In this document: positions 16,629 through 24,309 of the stretch, piece by piece
Numbering within the stretch: position 1 is the stretch's first letter
Layout of the letters: the number at the start of each line of letters is the position of its first letter
Assembly: GCA_023653115.1 (NCBI GenBank)
Contig: JAMNXO010000005.1
Span: 62,001 to 126,000, forward strand
Source of the DNA: Erythrobacter sp.
GTDB lineage: Bacteria > Pseudomonadota > Alphaproteobacteria > Sphingomonadales > Sphingomonadaceae
DNA length: 64,000 nucleotides
Reading direction: 5' to 3'
The notes under the pieces: model-generated
Databases searched by the model: none
What the model was told of the DNA's origin: nothing
What the model saw: the letters and a program-made list of their open reading frames with translations, nothing else
Translations under genes and position numbers: made by a program

Positions 16629-18355
16629 TGTTCGATCCTGCCGCCGCGGCGCGGGAATTGCCGGTGAGCCGCCTTAGGCAATTTGCGGGCGGAGAGGCAA
16701 GCGCCCGCTCGGGTGCGGGCTCGGGCGTGCAGGCACGCTGGAGCCTTGCCGCGCTCGCCATTGCCGCGCTCGCGGGGCTGCCGATTGCCGCGATATTGTG
16801 GTCGGCGCTGGCGGGAGACGGCGCCGCGCTGGCCGATCTGGCGCGGACCGTGCTGCCCACCTACATCGCCAACACTTTGCTGCTGATGCTGCTGGCGGGC
16901 GGGTTTGCGGCGGTCACCGGCACCGGCTGCGCGTGGCTCATCGTGGCCACCCGCTTTCCCGGCCGCGGGGTGCTGAGCTGGGCGCTGGTGCTGCCGCTCG
17001 CGGTGCCGGCCTATATCGCGGCCTATATCTATGCCGATCTGCTCGACTTTGCCGGGCCAGTGCAGAGCGCCGTGCGGGCAGCGACCGGATGGGGGCCGCA
17101 GGATTATGCGCTGCCGCAAATTCGCTCGCTGGGCGGCGGGGCGCTGGTGCTGGGGCTGGTGCTCTATCCTTACGTCTATCTCCTCGCCCGCACCGCCTTT
17201 GCCACGCAGAGCGTGACGCAGTTCCGCGCCGCACGCAGCCTTGGCGCAAAGCCTGCGCGCGCGTTCCGCGCTGTCGCCCTGCCCGCCGCGCGTCCCGCGA
17301 TTGCAGGCGGCCTTGCGCTGGTGCTGATGGAGGTGCTGGCCGATTTCGGCGTGGCCGAATATTTCGCCATCCCCACCTTCTCGACCGGCATCTTCCGCAG
17401 CTGGCTGGCGATGGGTGACAAGCCTGCCGCGCTCAAGCTGGCGGCGATCATGCTGCTGTTCGTCATCGCGCTGGTCGCGATCGAGGCCGCCACGCGGCAC
17501 GGCCGCAGCGACAGCCGCGACGGGCTGGCGATGCGCGCGGGCGAGGAGCCGCTGGTGGCGCTCTCGCCGCTGGGCAAGGTGCTGGCGCTGGCCGCCTGCC
17601 TAGTGCCGGTGCTGCTCGGCTTCGTGCTGCCCGCCGGTTACCTTGCGATGATGGCGCTCACTGACACGGCGCAGGCCGCGGCGGGCGATCTTGCCACCTA
17701 TGCGCGCGGCAGCCTGTGGCTGGGGCTTGCGACCGCGAGCCTGTGCCTCGTCACCGCGCTGCTGCTCGCCTTTGCCCGCGCGCGATCGGGCGGCGGCCAT
17801 GGCATGGGGCTGACGGCGGGCGCGATCCGGCTGGCGACCTTGGGATACGCCCTGCCCGGCGCGCTGCTCGCTGTCGGGCTCCTCGCACCGCTCGGCATCC
17901 TCGACCAGAGCCTCACCCGCTTTGCCCGCGATAGTCTGGGCTGGAGCGGCGGGCTGCTGCTGACGGGGACGAGCGCGATCCTGGTCTATGCGCTGTCGGT
18001 GCGGTTCCTGACGGTCGCCTATAACAGCGTCAGCGGCGGGCTGTCGCGGATCCCGCCGGGGCTCGATTCGGCGGCACGCTCGCTCGGCGCGGGCCCGGGG
18101 CGCGTGCTGGCACGGATTTATGCCCCGCTGCTCGCCCCCAGCCTTGCGGGCGCAGCCGCGCTGGTGTTCATCGATACCTTGCGCGAATTGCCCGCCACGC
18201 TGATCCTGCGGCCCTTCAACCTCGAAACGCTCGCCACCCGCACCTATCGCCTCGCCAGCGACGAGCGGCTGATCGAAGCCTCGATCCCCGCGCTGATCCT
18301 GCTCGCGGCAGGACTGCTGCCAGTGCTGCTGCTGAACCGGCTGGGGAAGCGTTGA
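16628..18355 (+). CDS. fbpB: Ferric-iron ABC transporter permease (fused two-domain)
   Basis: The product is 575 aa from ATG 16628; starts at 16595 or a GTG further downstream are alternatives. It has about 12 hydrophobic segments arranged as two homologous permease halves, each with the cytoplasmic EAA-like loop: AARSLGAKPARAFRAVALP in the first and AARSLGAGPGRVLARIYAP in the second. That is the FbpB/SfuB layout for iron(III) import. It is divergent from fbpC and fbpA rather than in one operon with them. Only 83 bp separate it from bchI, so it marks the left border of the photosynthesis cluster. Confidence 0.92.
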   Translation: MFDPAAAARELPVSRLRQFAGGEASARSGAGSGVQARWSLAALAIAALAGLPIAAILWSALAGDGAALADLARTVLPTYIANTLLLMLLAGGFAAVTGTGCAWLIVATRFPGRGVLSWALVLPLAVPAYIAAYIYADLLDFAGPVQSAVRAATGWGPQDYALPQIRSLGGGALVLGLVLYPYVYLLARTAFATQSVTQFRAARSLGAKPARAFRAVALPAARPAIAGGLALVLMEVLADFGVAEYFAIPTFSTGIFRSWLAMGDKPAALKLAAIMLLFVIALVAIEAATRHGRSDSRDGLAMRAGEEPLVALSPLGKVLALAACLVPVLLGFVLPAGYLAMMALTDTAQAAAGDLATYARGSLWLGLATASLCLVTALLLAFARARSGGGHGMGLTAGAIRLATLGYALPGALLAVGLLAPLGILDQSLTRFARDSLGWSGGLLLTGTSAILVYALSVRFLTVAYNSVSGGLSRIPPGLDSAARSLGAGPGRVLARIYAPLLAPSLAGAAALVFIDTLRELPATLILRPFNLETLATRTYRLASDERLIEASIPALILLAAGLLPVLLLNRLGKR

Positions 18356-18438
18356 GGCGATAATCTGCGAAAATCTGTCAGGCGGGCTTGTCACGCAGGC
18401 TTGTCCAAACCCGCCGGAACGTCCACAAGACGCCTCAC

Positions 18439-19440
18439 ATGGCACGCTTCCCCTTCTCCGCAATCGTCGGTCAGGACGAGATGAAACTCGCGCTGCTGAT
18501 TGCAGCCGTTGATCCCAGCATTGGCGGGGTGATGGTGTTCGGCGATCGCGGCACGGGCAAGTCCACCGCCGCGCGCGCGCTCGCCAGCCTGCTCCCGCCG
18601 ATCATGGCGGCAGACGGCTGCCCCTATGGCGCCTCGAAAGAGGATCAGGCGCGCTATCCCGGCGTCTGCGGCAGCGGCAAGATGGTGAAACGCGCGGTGC
18701 CCTTCGTCGATATGCCGCTGGGTGCGACCGAGGACCGCGTGATCGGCAGCCTCGATTTGGAACGCGCGCTGCGCTCGGGCGAGAAGGCGTTTGAGCCCGG
18801 TCTGCTCGCCAAGGCCCACCGCGGCTTCCTGTATATCGACGAGATCAACCTTCTCGAAGATCACCTCGTCGATCTGCTGCTCGATGTCGCCGCCTCGGGC
18901 GAGAACGTGGTGGAGCGCGAGGGCCTCTCGGTGCGCCACCCGGCCAAGTTCGTGCTGATCGGCAGCGGCAACCCGGAAGAAGGCGAGTTGCGCCCGCAGC
19001 TGCTCGACCGGTTCGGGCTTTCGGTCGAAGTGCGCAGCCCCAAGGATATCGAGGTGCGGATCGCCATCATGCGCCTCGTCGCCGAGAACGAGCGCGATCC
19101 CGAAAGTTTCGCGGCGCGCTGGGCGGGCGAGGACGAAGCGACCCTCAAACGCGTCGCCAAGGGCAAGGCGCGGCTCGCCAAGCTTGAGGCAGGCGAAGAT
19201 GTGCTGCGCGATGCCGCCGAACTTTGCCTTGCGGTGGGCGCGGACGGGCTGCGCGGCGAGCTCACCCTGATGCGCGCCGCACGCGCGCTGGCGGCACTGG
19301 ACGGCGCCAAGAAGGTCACCCGCAAGCACCTGATCGCCATCGCGCCGCTGGCGCTGCGCCACCGTTTGCGGCGCGACGTGCTCGACGAGACCGGCTCCAC
19401 TGTGCGCATCACCCGGGCGATTGCCGAGCTGTTCGGATGA
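18439..19440 (+). CDS. bchI: Magnesium chelatase subunit I (AAA+ ATPase)
   Basis: The product is 333 aa from ATG 18439 ([16 protein letters not shown]), the usual BchI start; an upstream in-frame GTG at 18388 adds 17 unlikely residues. Walker A is GDRGTGKST (35-43), Walker [16 protein letters not shown], and the sensor region [20 protein letters not shown]. BchI hexamers power Mg2+ insertion into protoporphyrin IX together with BchD and BchH (encoded about 26 kb away). The stop overlaps the bchD start as ATGA at 19437-19440, implying translational coupling. No PpsR palindrome was found in the 83 bp upstream. Confidence 0.97.
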   Translation: MARFPFSAIVGQDEMKLALLIAAVDPSIGGVMVFGDRGTGKSTAARALASLLPPIMAADGCPYGASKEDQARYPGVCGSGKMVKRAVPFVDMPLGATEDRVIGSLDLERALRSGEKAFEPGLLAKAHRGFLYIDEINLLEDHLVDLLLDVAASGENVVEREGLSVRHPAKFVLIGSGNPEEGELRPQLLDRFGLSVEVRSPKDIEVRIAIMRLVAENERDPESFAARWAGEDEATLKRVAKGKARLAKLEAGEDVLRDAAELCLAVGADGLRGELTLMRAARALAALDGAKKVTRKHLIAIAPLALRHRLRRDVLDETGSTVRITRAIAELFG

Positions 19441-21134
19441 CGCCTGAGGGCGCGCAAGATCCGCTTGATGATGGGTTAAGCGCGGCCCGATTGTTCCTTC
19501 TCGCCCCGCGCTTGTTTCGCGGCATGGTGCTGCGCGGGGCCAGCCCTGCGCGTGAGGCGCTGGTGACGGCGCTGGGGGAACATATCGCGCTGCGCCGCCT
19601 GCCCGGCCATGTCGATGACGAGCGGTTGCTGGGCGGGATTGATCTGGCCGCCAGCCTCTCGGCCGGCAAGCCGGTGCACCAGACCGGGCTGATCGAGGAG
19701 GCCGCCGGCGGCGCGCTGATCGCGGGCATGGCCGAACGGATGGATAGCGGCGTGGCCGGACGCTTGGCGCAGGCGTTGGATGAAGGCGGCACTGCGCTGG
19801 TGCTGCTGGATGACGCGGCCGACCCGGACGAGGCCCCGCCTGTCAGCCTCTCCGAACGCCTCGCCTTTGCCTGCGATCTGTCCGCCTCGCGCCGCTGGCA
19901 AGGGGTGGAAATCGCCCCTGCTGCAGGACGCCTCGCCGATGTTGCACCGCTTGAGACGCAAGCGATGCAAGCGCTCGCCGCCACGGCTGCCATGCTCGGG
20001 GTCGACAGCTTGCGCGCGCTGATCTTTGCGGGCGAGGCTGCGCGCGGGCTGGCGGCGCTGGCTGGGCGTGCGGCCGCCACCGAGGCCGATCTGGCCGGGG
20101 CCGTGCGGCTCGTGCTCGCCCCGCGCGCCACGCGCCTGCCGCCGCAGGACAGCGAAGAGCCCGCGCCCGAAGAGCAACCGCCCCCGCCCCCCGATGGCGA
20201 GCGTGACAACCGCGACGATACCGAACAGCAGCAACCCGAGCCCGATCTGTCCGAAATCCTCGTCGAGGCGGCCAAGGCGGCGATCCCGGCGGGCCTGCTC
20301 GAAAGCCTCGCGCAGGGGAAAGCCCCGCGCCGTTCATCGAGCAGCGGCACCGGCCAGAAACGCAAGGCCGCCACCCGCGGCAAGCCTTTGGGCGCGCGCC
20401 CCGGAATGCCGCGCGGCGGGGCCAAGCTCGCGCTGATCGACAGCCTGCGCGCCGCGGTGCCGTGGCAGGCGGTGCGGCGCAGGGAACTCGGGCAGGCACA
20501 GGCCGCCGATGCCCCGATCATCATGCGCAAGGAAGATCTGCGCATCCGCCGGTTTGAAGAACGCGCCGCCCGCGTCACGATCTTTGCCGTCGATGCCAGC
20601 GGCTCGGCGGCGGCGGCGCGGCTGGCCGAGGCCAAGGGCGCGGTCGAGCTGATGCTGGGGCAGGCCTATATCACCCGTTCCGAAGTCGCGCTGGTCGCGT
20701 TCCGGGGCTCGCAGGCGGAACTGCTGCTGCCCCCCACCCGCTCGCTCACCCGCGCGCGCCGCAGCTTGGCTGAGCTGCCCGGCGGCGGCGGCACTCCGCT
20801 CGCGATGGGCCTCAATGCCGCGCGCGAAGTGGCCGAAGCCGTGATCGCCCGCGGGCGCAGCGCGGCGCTGGTGATCCTGACCGACGGGCGGGCCAATATC
20901 GCCGCCGATGGCGCGCCCGGCCGCCCGCAAGCCAAGCTCGATGCCGAGGCCGCCGCCAAGGCGATCTATGCGCGCGGGATCGATGCGCTGGTGGTCGATA
21001 TCTCGGCCCGCCCCGGCCCCGAAGGCGCAGAACTCGCGCGTGCGCTGGGCGGACGCTTCCTCGCCCTGCCGCGCGCGGACGCCCGGCTGCTGCAGCAAGC
21101 GATCAACGCCGCCCAGCCGATGCAAGCGGCATGA
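19437..21134 (+). CDS. bchD: Magnesium chelatase subunit D
   Basis: The product is 565 aa. The N-terminal part is an inactive AAA+-like domain related to BchI. A Pro/acid-rich linker around residues 235-270 (PEEQPPPPPDGERD) is typical of BchD, and the C-terminus is an integrin-I/VWA domain with the MIDAS motif DASGSAAAAR, GGGGTPLAMGL and LTDGRANIA. It forms the scaffold on which BchI docks and links it to BchH. It overlaps bchI and bchO by ATGA at both ends. A longer in-frame extension upstream of 19437 lies inside bchI and is rejected. Confidence 0.97.
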   Translation: MTPEGAQDPLDDGLSAARLFLLAPRLFRGMVLRGASPAREALVTALGEHIALRRLPGHVDDERLLGGIDLAASLSAGKPVHQTGLIEEAAGGALIAGMAERMDSGVAGRLAQALDEGGTALVLLDDAADPDEAPPVSLSERLAFACDLSASRRWQGVEIAPAAGRLADVAPLETQAMQALAATAAMLGVDSLRALIFAGEAARGLAALAGRAAATEADLAGAVRLVLAPRATRLPPQDSEEPAPEEQPPPPPDGERDNRDDTEQQQPEPDLSEILVEAAKAAIPAGLLESLAQGKAPRRSSSSGTGQKRKAATRGKPLGARPGMPRGGAKLALIDSLRAAVPWQAVRRRELGQAQAADAPIIMRKEDLRIRRFEERAARVTIFAVDASGSAAAARLAEAKGAVELMLGQAYITRSEVALVAFRGSQAELLLPPTRSLTRARRSLAELPGGGGTPLAMGLNAAREVAEAVIARGRSAALVILTDGRANIAADGAPGRPQAKLDAEAAAKAIYARGIDALVVDISARPGPEGAELARALGGRFLALPRADARLLQQAINAAQPMQAA

Positions 21135-22003
21135 GCCGGCTCGACTGGAACCGCGAAGGGCTGATCTGGCCGCACCGCGAGGCGAGCGATTTTGTGCGGG
21201 TCGGCCGGGCCAACTGGCACGTGCAGCGCATGGGTTCCGGCCCGCCGCTGCTGCTGCTCCACGGCACCGGCGCCTCGGTCCATTCGTGGCGCGGGCTGAT
21301 GCCCTTGCTGGCGCAGACCCACACCGTGATCGCCCCCGATCTGCCGCGCCACGCCTTCACCACCGGGCACGATGCCTATGCCATGAGCCTGCCGGCGATG
21401 GCGGGCGAGATTGCGGGGCTGCTGGAGGCCCTCAAGGTCGAACCTGCGGCGATCATCGGCCATTCGGCCGGCGCGGCGCTGGCGCTGCAACTGGCGCTGG
21501 ATCATGGATACACCGGCCCGATCATCGGGCTGAACGCGGCGCTGCGGCCCTTCCCCGGCCCCTTCGCGCAGATCTTCCCCGCGGTCGCCAAAGCGCTGTT
21601 CATCAACCCGCTGGTGCCGCGCATCTTTGCCAGCACGGTCGATCTTACCGGCGGCGCGGGCCGGTTCCTGTGGCGCTCGACCCATTCGCGGATCGAGCCT
21701 GAAGGCCTCGCCTGCTATCGCACGCTGCTGAAGCACCCCGGCCACGCTGGCGGCGCGCTGGCGATGATGGCCAACTGGGACTTGCCCGGCCTGCGCGAGC
21801 GGATGGGCGCGGCGCGCAATCCGGTGCTGCTGGTGCATGGCGGCAATGACCCGGCGATCCCGCCCGACTGGGCGCGCGATGCGCAAGGCTGGCTGGCCGA
21901 TGCGACGCTGGACGTGCTCCCCGGTCTCGGGCATCTGGCGCACGAGGAAGCGCCCGAGGCGGTGGCGGCCAAGATCAGCGCCTTCCTCGCACACCACCGC
22001 TAG
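21131..22003 (+). CDS. bchO: BchO, alpha/beta hydrolase of the Mg-chelatase operon
   Basis: The product is 290 aa with an alpha/beta-hydrolase fold: oxyanion region LLLLHGTGASVHSW, nucleophile elbow GHSAGAAL, and a late histidine in LGHLAHEEAPEAV. BchO is found next to bchID in most purple phototrophs. Its biochemical step is not firmly established, although a role in bacteriochlorophyll synthesis is accepted. The start overlaps bchD as ATGA (21131-21134). A 52-aa membrane protein follows 9 nt after its stop. Confidence 0.95.
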   Translation: MSRLDWNREGLIWPHREASDFVRVGRANWHVQRMGSGPPLLLLHGTGASVHSWRGLMPLLAQTHTVIAPDLPRHAFTTGHDAYAMSLPAMAGEIAGLLEALKVEPAAIIGHSAGAALALQLALDHGYTGPIIGLNAALRPFPGPFAQIFPAVAKALFINPLVPRIFASTVDLTGGAGRFLWRSTHSRIEPEGLACYRTLLKHPGHAGGALAMMANWDLPGLRERMGAARNPVLLVHGGNDPAIPPDWARDAQGWLADATLDVLPGLGHLAHEEAPEAVAAKISAFLAHHR

Positions 22004-22012
22004 GAGACCACA

Positions 22013-22171
22013 ATGGGTGACATGGGCTGGATCGAGATCGTGCTGTTCTACGGCATCGCGATCGGCGTCGGCGTGTGGCAGTGGCTCAAGATGGACCGGA
22101 TGCTCAAGAAAACCCGCGCCGAACGCCAGGCCAAAGAGGCCGCCGAGCGCGAGGGCGAGCCGCCTGCCTGA
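22013..22171 (+). CDS. 52-aa single-pass membrane protein after bchO
   Basis: ATG 22013 has GGAG 7-8 nt upstream and begins 9 nt after the bchO stop. The product MGDMGWIEIVLFYGIAIGVG continues into one hydrophobic helix (about residues 6-23), then a basic and charged tail with KKTRAERQAKEAAEREGE that should form a cytoplasmic helix. A short membrane span plus charged helix is typical of small accessory subunits. I do not recognise a family. Its position in the bchIDO operon suggests a part in Mg-chelatase localisation or photosystem assembly, which is inference. Confidence 0.7.
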   Translation: MGDMGWIEIVLFYGIAIGVGVWQWLKMDRMLKKTRAERQAKEAAEREGEPPA

Positions 22172-22254
22172 CCGCTGCTGCGGTTGCACCATGCGCGCCG
22201 CATCCGTCTGAAATGCCGATCGATCCCGGCGCGGCCAGCGATCAGTGGCAATAT

Positions 22255-22317
22255 CCGCTAGTCAAATAGGCAATTGTTAGCGGTTGCCGCGCTCCCCACG
22301 CTCCAATCAATTGATTG
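22255..22317. promoter_or_regulatory. Two palindromes before the MDR oxidoreductase gene
   Basis: CCGCTA (22255-22260) and TAGCGG (22278-22283) form an inverted repeat with a 17-bp gap around an A/T-rich segment. A perfect 14-bp palindrome CAATCAATTGATTG lies at 22304-22317, touching a possible GTG start. They look like operator sites for an unidentified dimeric repressor of the oxidoreductase gene. Confidence 0.45.
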
Positions 22318-23339
22318 TGAGGAGCAAAGTCATCGCCATTCAAAACCGCAGAGTCTTCATCAAACGGCGCCCAGACGGGATGCCGGTGCTCGATGATTTC
22401 GGGATCGAAAGTGCAGCCCTTGGCGATGTTGCGGCGGGATTTGTCGTCGCACGGGTCGATACGCTGTCGATCGATGCGTGGATCCGCACGACCTTGAGCG
22501 ATGCCGGGATGCACGAGACGGCCGCGCTGGGAGAAACCATTCCCGCACTCGGTGTCGGCCAGATTGTCGAGACGAACAGCAGCGATCTGGCGGTCGGTGA
22601 CTGGGTTTACGGGATGCTGTCAGCGCAAACCCACGCGCTGGTGCCTGCGGCCGGATTGCGCAAACTCGACGTGCAGCCGGGCATGACACCGAGCGATTTT
22701 GCCGGGCCGCTCAACGTCACGGGCGGCATCACCGCATGGGTCGGGCTGATCCGCGTGGCGCAGGTTCAGGCGGGCGATGTCGTCGTGGTTTCAGGGGCAG
22801 CGGGCGCTGTGGGATCCGTGGTGGTGCAATTGGCCAAGGCGCGCGGTGCCCGCGTGATCGGCATTGCCGGAGGCCCGGCGAAATGCAGCTATCTGGTCGA
22901 TACACTCGGCGCTGATGTCGCGATTGATTACAAGAGCGGCGATCTTGCCCGGCAACTTGCCGCAGCAGCCCCTGACGGGGTGGATGTGTTCTTCGATAAT
23001 GTCGGCGGCGAAACGCTGGATATCGTGCTCGATAATCTGGCGCCCGCCGGCGCGCGGATCGCGATTTGCGGCGCGATCTCGCAGTACCAGAATCTCGACG
23101 ATGTCCGCGGGCCGAAACTCTACCTGCGTCTGGCAGAGCGCAATGCGATGATGAAAGGCTTCGTCGTCAGCTATTACGAGGCGGACTATCCCACTGCGAT
23201 GGCAGAGATTGCCGCGCTGATGCAGGCCGGAAAGCTGACCTTGCCCGAACACGTTGTCAGCGGGATCGACCATTTCCCGGACGCCTTGCTGATGCTGTTC
23301 GATGGCAGCCACCTGGGCAATCTGGTGGTGAAACCATGA
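22317..23339 (+). CDS. MDR-family NADPH-dependent oxidoreductase (CurA/LTB4DH-like)
   Basis: The product is about 335-340 aa with a medium-chain reductase fold and no catalytic zinc. NRRVFIKRRPDGMP at the start, GDVVVVSGAAGAVGSVVVQL (NADP-binding), VDVFFDNVGGETLD and ICGAISQYQ are typical of the LTB4DH/CurA/YncB group that reduces alpha,beta-unsaturated ketones or quinones. The start is doubtful: GAGGAG at 22318-22323 sits 7 nt before GTC-ATC-GCC, exactly where homologues begin, so the true start may be ATC 22332; GTG 22317 is used here. It separates bchIDO from crtC and is convergent with crtC. A function in photosynthesis is not evident. Confidence 0.88.
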   Translation: MRSKVIAIQNRRVFIKRRPDGMPVLDDFGIESAALGDVAAGFVVARVDTLSIDAWIRTTLSDAGMHETAALGETIPALGVGQIVETNSSDLAVGDWVYGMLSAQTHALVPAAGLRKLDVQPGMTPSDFAGPLNVTGGITAWVGLIRVAQVQAGDVVVVSGAAGAVGSVVVQLAKARGARVIGIAGGPAKCSYLVDTLGADVAIDYKSGDLARQLAAAAPDGVDVFFDNVGGETLDIVLDNLAPAGARIAICGAISQYQNLDDVRGPKLYLRLAERNAMMKGFVVSYYEADYPTAMAEIAALMQAGKLTLPEHVVSGIDHFPDALLMLFDGSHLGNLVVKP

Positions 23340-23370
23340 GGCTGCACGAACCTGCTGTGCGCCTTGCGGA

Positions 23371-24309
23371 CTAGCGGGCCTTTCGCGGCATCCGGTAGGG
23401 CAGCATGAACTGCACCAGCGGCGAGGAGAACCGCCGCATATCGAGGCTCTCCTGCACCGTCACCACTTCCTCGCCCAGAAAGCGCGAGGCGAGCTCCGAG
23501 CGGGCGTAGAACGGCGTGTCCTCCCACGTCCGGCGCACTTCGGCGACGCCGATGTCGGACCGGGTGCGGCGCTCGACCCGCCATTTGCTTGGGCTCAGGT
23601 GCGCGATCGGGGGCAGATCGACTGGCTCGGGCACGCCTTGCGCATCGAACCTGAGCGCGCTGGCAAACAGCGACCCGTCGCCGCGCTCGCCTTCGTAACA
23701 CACCAGTGCGCCTTCGCTGAGATGCGCGCGCGACCAGTGCCAGGTGTTGAAGCCCTTCTCCAGCGGCTCGGCCCCGCGGTTGTGATCGAGATAGGCCTTC
23801 CCGCTCCAGCTGAGGCCGGGGGACTGCATCTCCACCTCGATCCGCGCGCGCGGGGCGAGGCAGTGCCAGATGTGGTTTTCTGCGGCGTCGAGACTGAAGG
23901 CGACGCGGTTCAGCGCCTCGGGGAACACCCGCACGCGGCCCACCACCGGGCGCTGCCACGGCACGAACAGGCGGGAATCGCCCTCGACAATGTCGATCGT
24001 CAGCGCCTCGCCATCCCAGCGCACCGCGCTCGGCCCGATCACCAGATTGCTGGCATCGCGCTGCACCGCGCCGCTGCCACGCTCGGTCATCACCCAGCGG
24101 TGCTGCGGGCCGTAGAGCGCGACATTGAGCGAGGAATGGTTGAGCGGATCGCCGCGTCCGCTCTTCTTGTAATAGGGCGAGAACACGCTGCCCAGAAAGG
24201 CGATGATCGTCAGCCCGTGCTGCCCGTCGTCGCTGATCGCGTCGACATACCACCAGGAATAGCCGCCCGCGGGGATGTCCTCGTCGAAGCGAGGTCCTTC
24301 GCGATCACC
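23371..24309 (-). CDS. crtC: Carotenoid 1,2-hydratase (hydroxyneurosporene synthase)
   Basis: The conserved CrtC region begins PRFDEDIPAGGYSWWYVDA, with SDDGQHGLTIIAFLGSVFSP, HCLAPRAR, and the end LPYRMPRKAR. CrtC adds water to the psi end group of acyclic carotenoids, the first step before CrtD and CrtF act. The reading frame is intact from about 24309 to the stop, but no ATG, GTG or TTG lies in frame near the expected N-terminus. The nearest candidate is CTG 24381, with GAAGGG upstream. The gene overlaps the end of crtD by about 100 nt, more than usual. A base error, a non-canonical start or a frameshift-coupled start are all possible. Confidence 0.88.
   Translation of the reverse strand, partial: GDREGPRFDEDIPAGGYSWWYVDAISDDGQHGLTIIAFLGSVFSPYYKKSGRGDPLNHSSLNVALYGPQHRWVMTERGSGAVQRDASNLVIGPSAVRWDGEALTIDIVEGDSRLFVPWQRPVVGRVRVFPEALNRVAFSLDAAENHIWHCLAPRARIEVEMQSPGLSWSGKAYLDHNRGAEPLEKGFNTWHWSRAHLSEGALVCYEGERGDGSLFASALRFDAQGVPEPVDLPPIAHLSPSKWRVERRTRSDIGVAEVRRTWEDTPFYARSELASRFLGEEVVTVQESLDMRRFSSPLVQFMLPYRMPRKAR

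Noticed and set aside
18356-18438. A PpsR site before bchI
   Set aside because: Several TTGTC words occur, but no TGT-N12-ACA spacing could be found.
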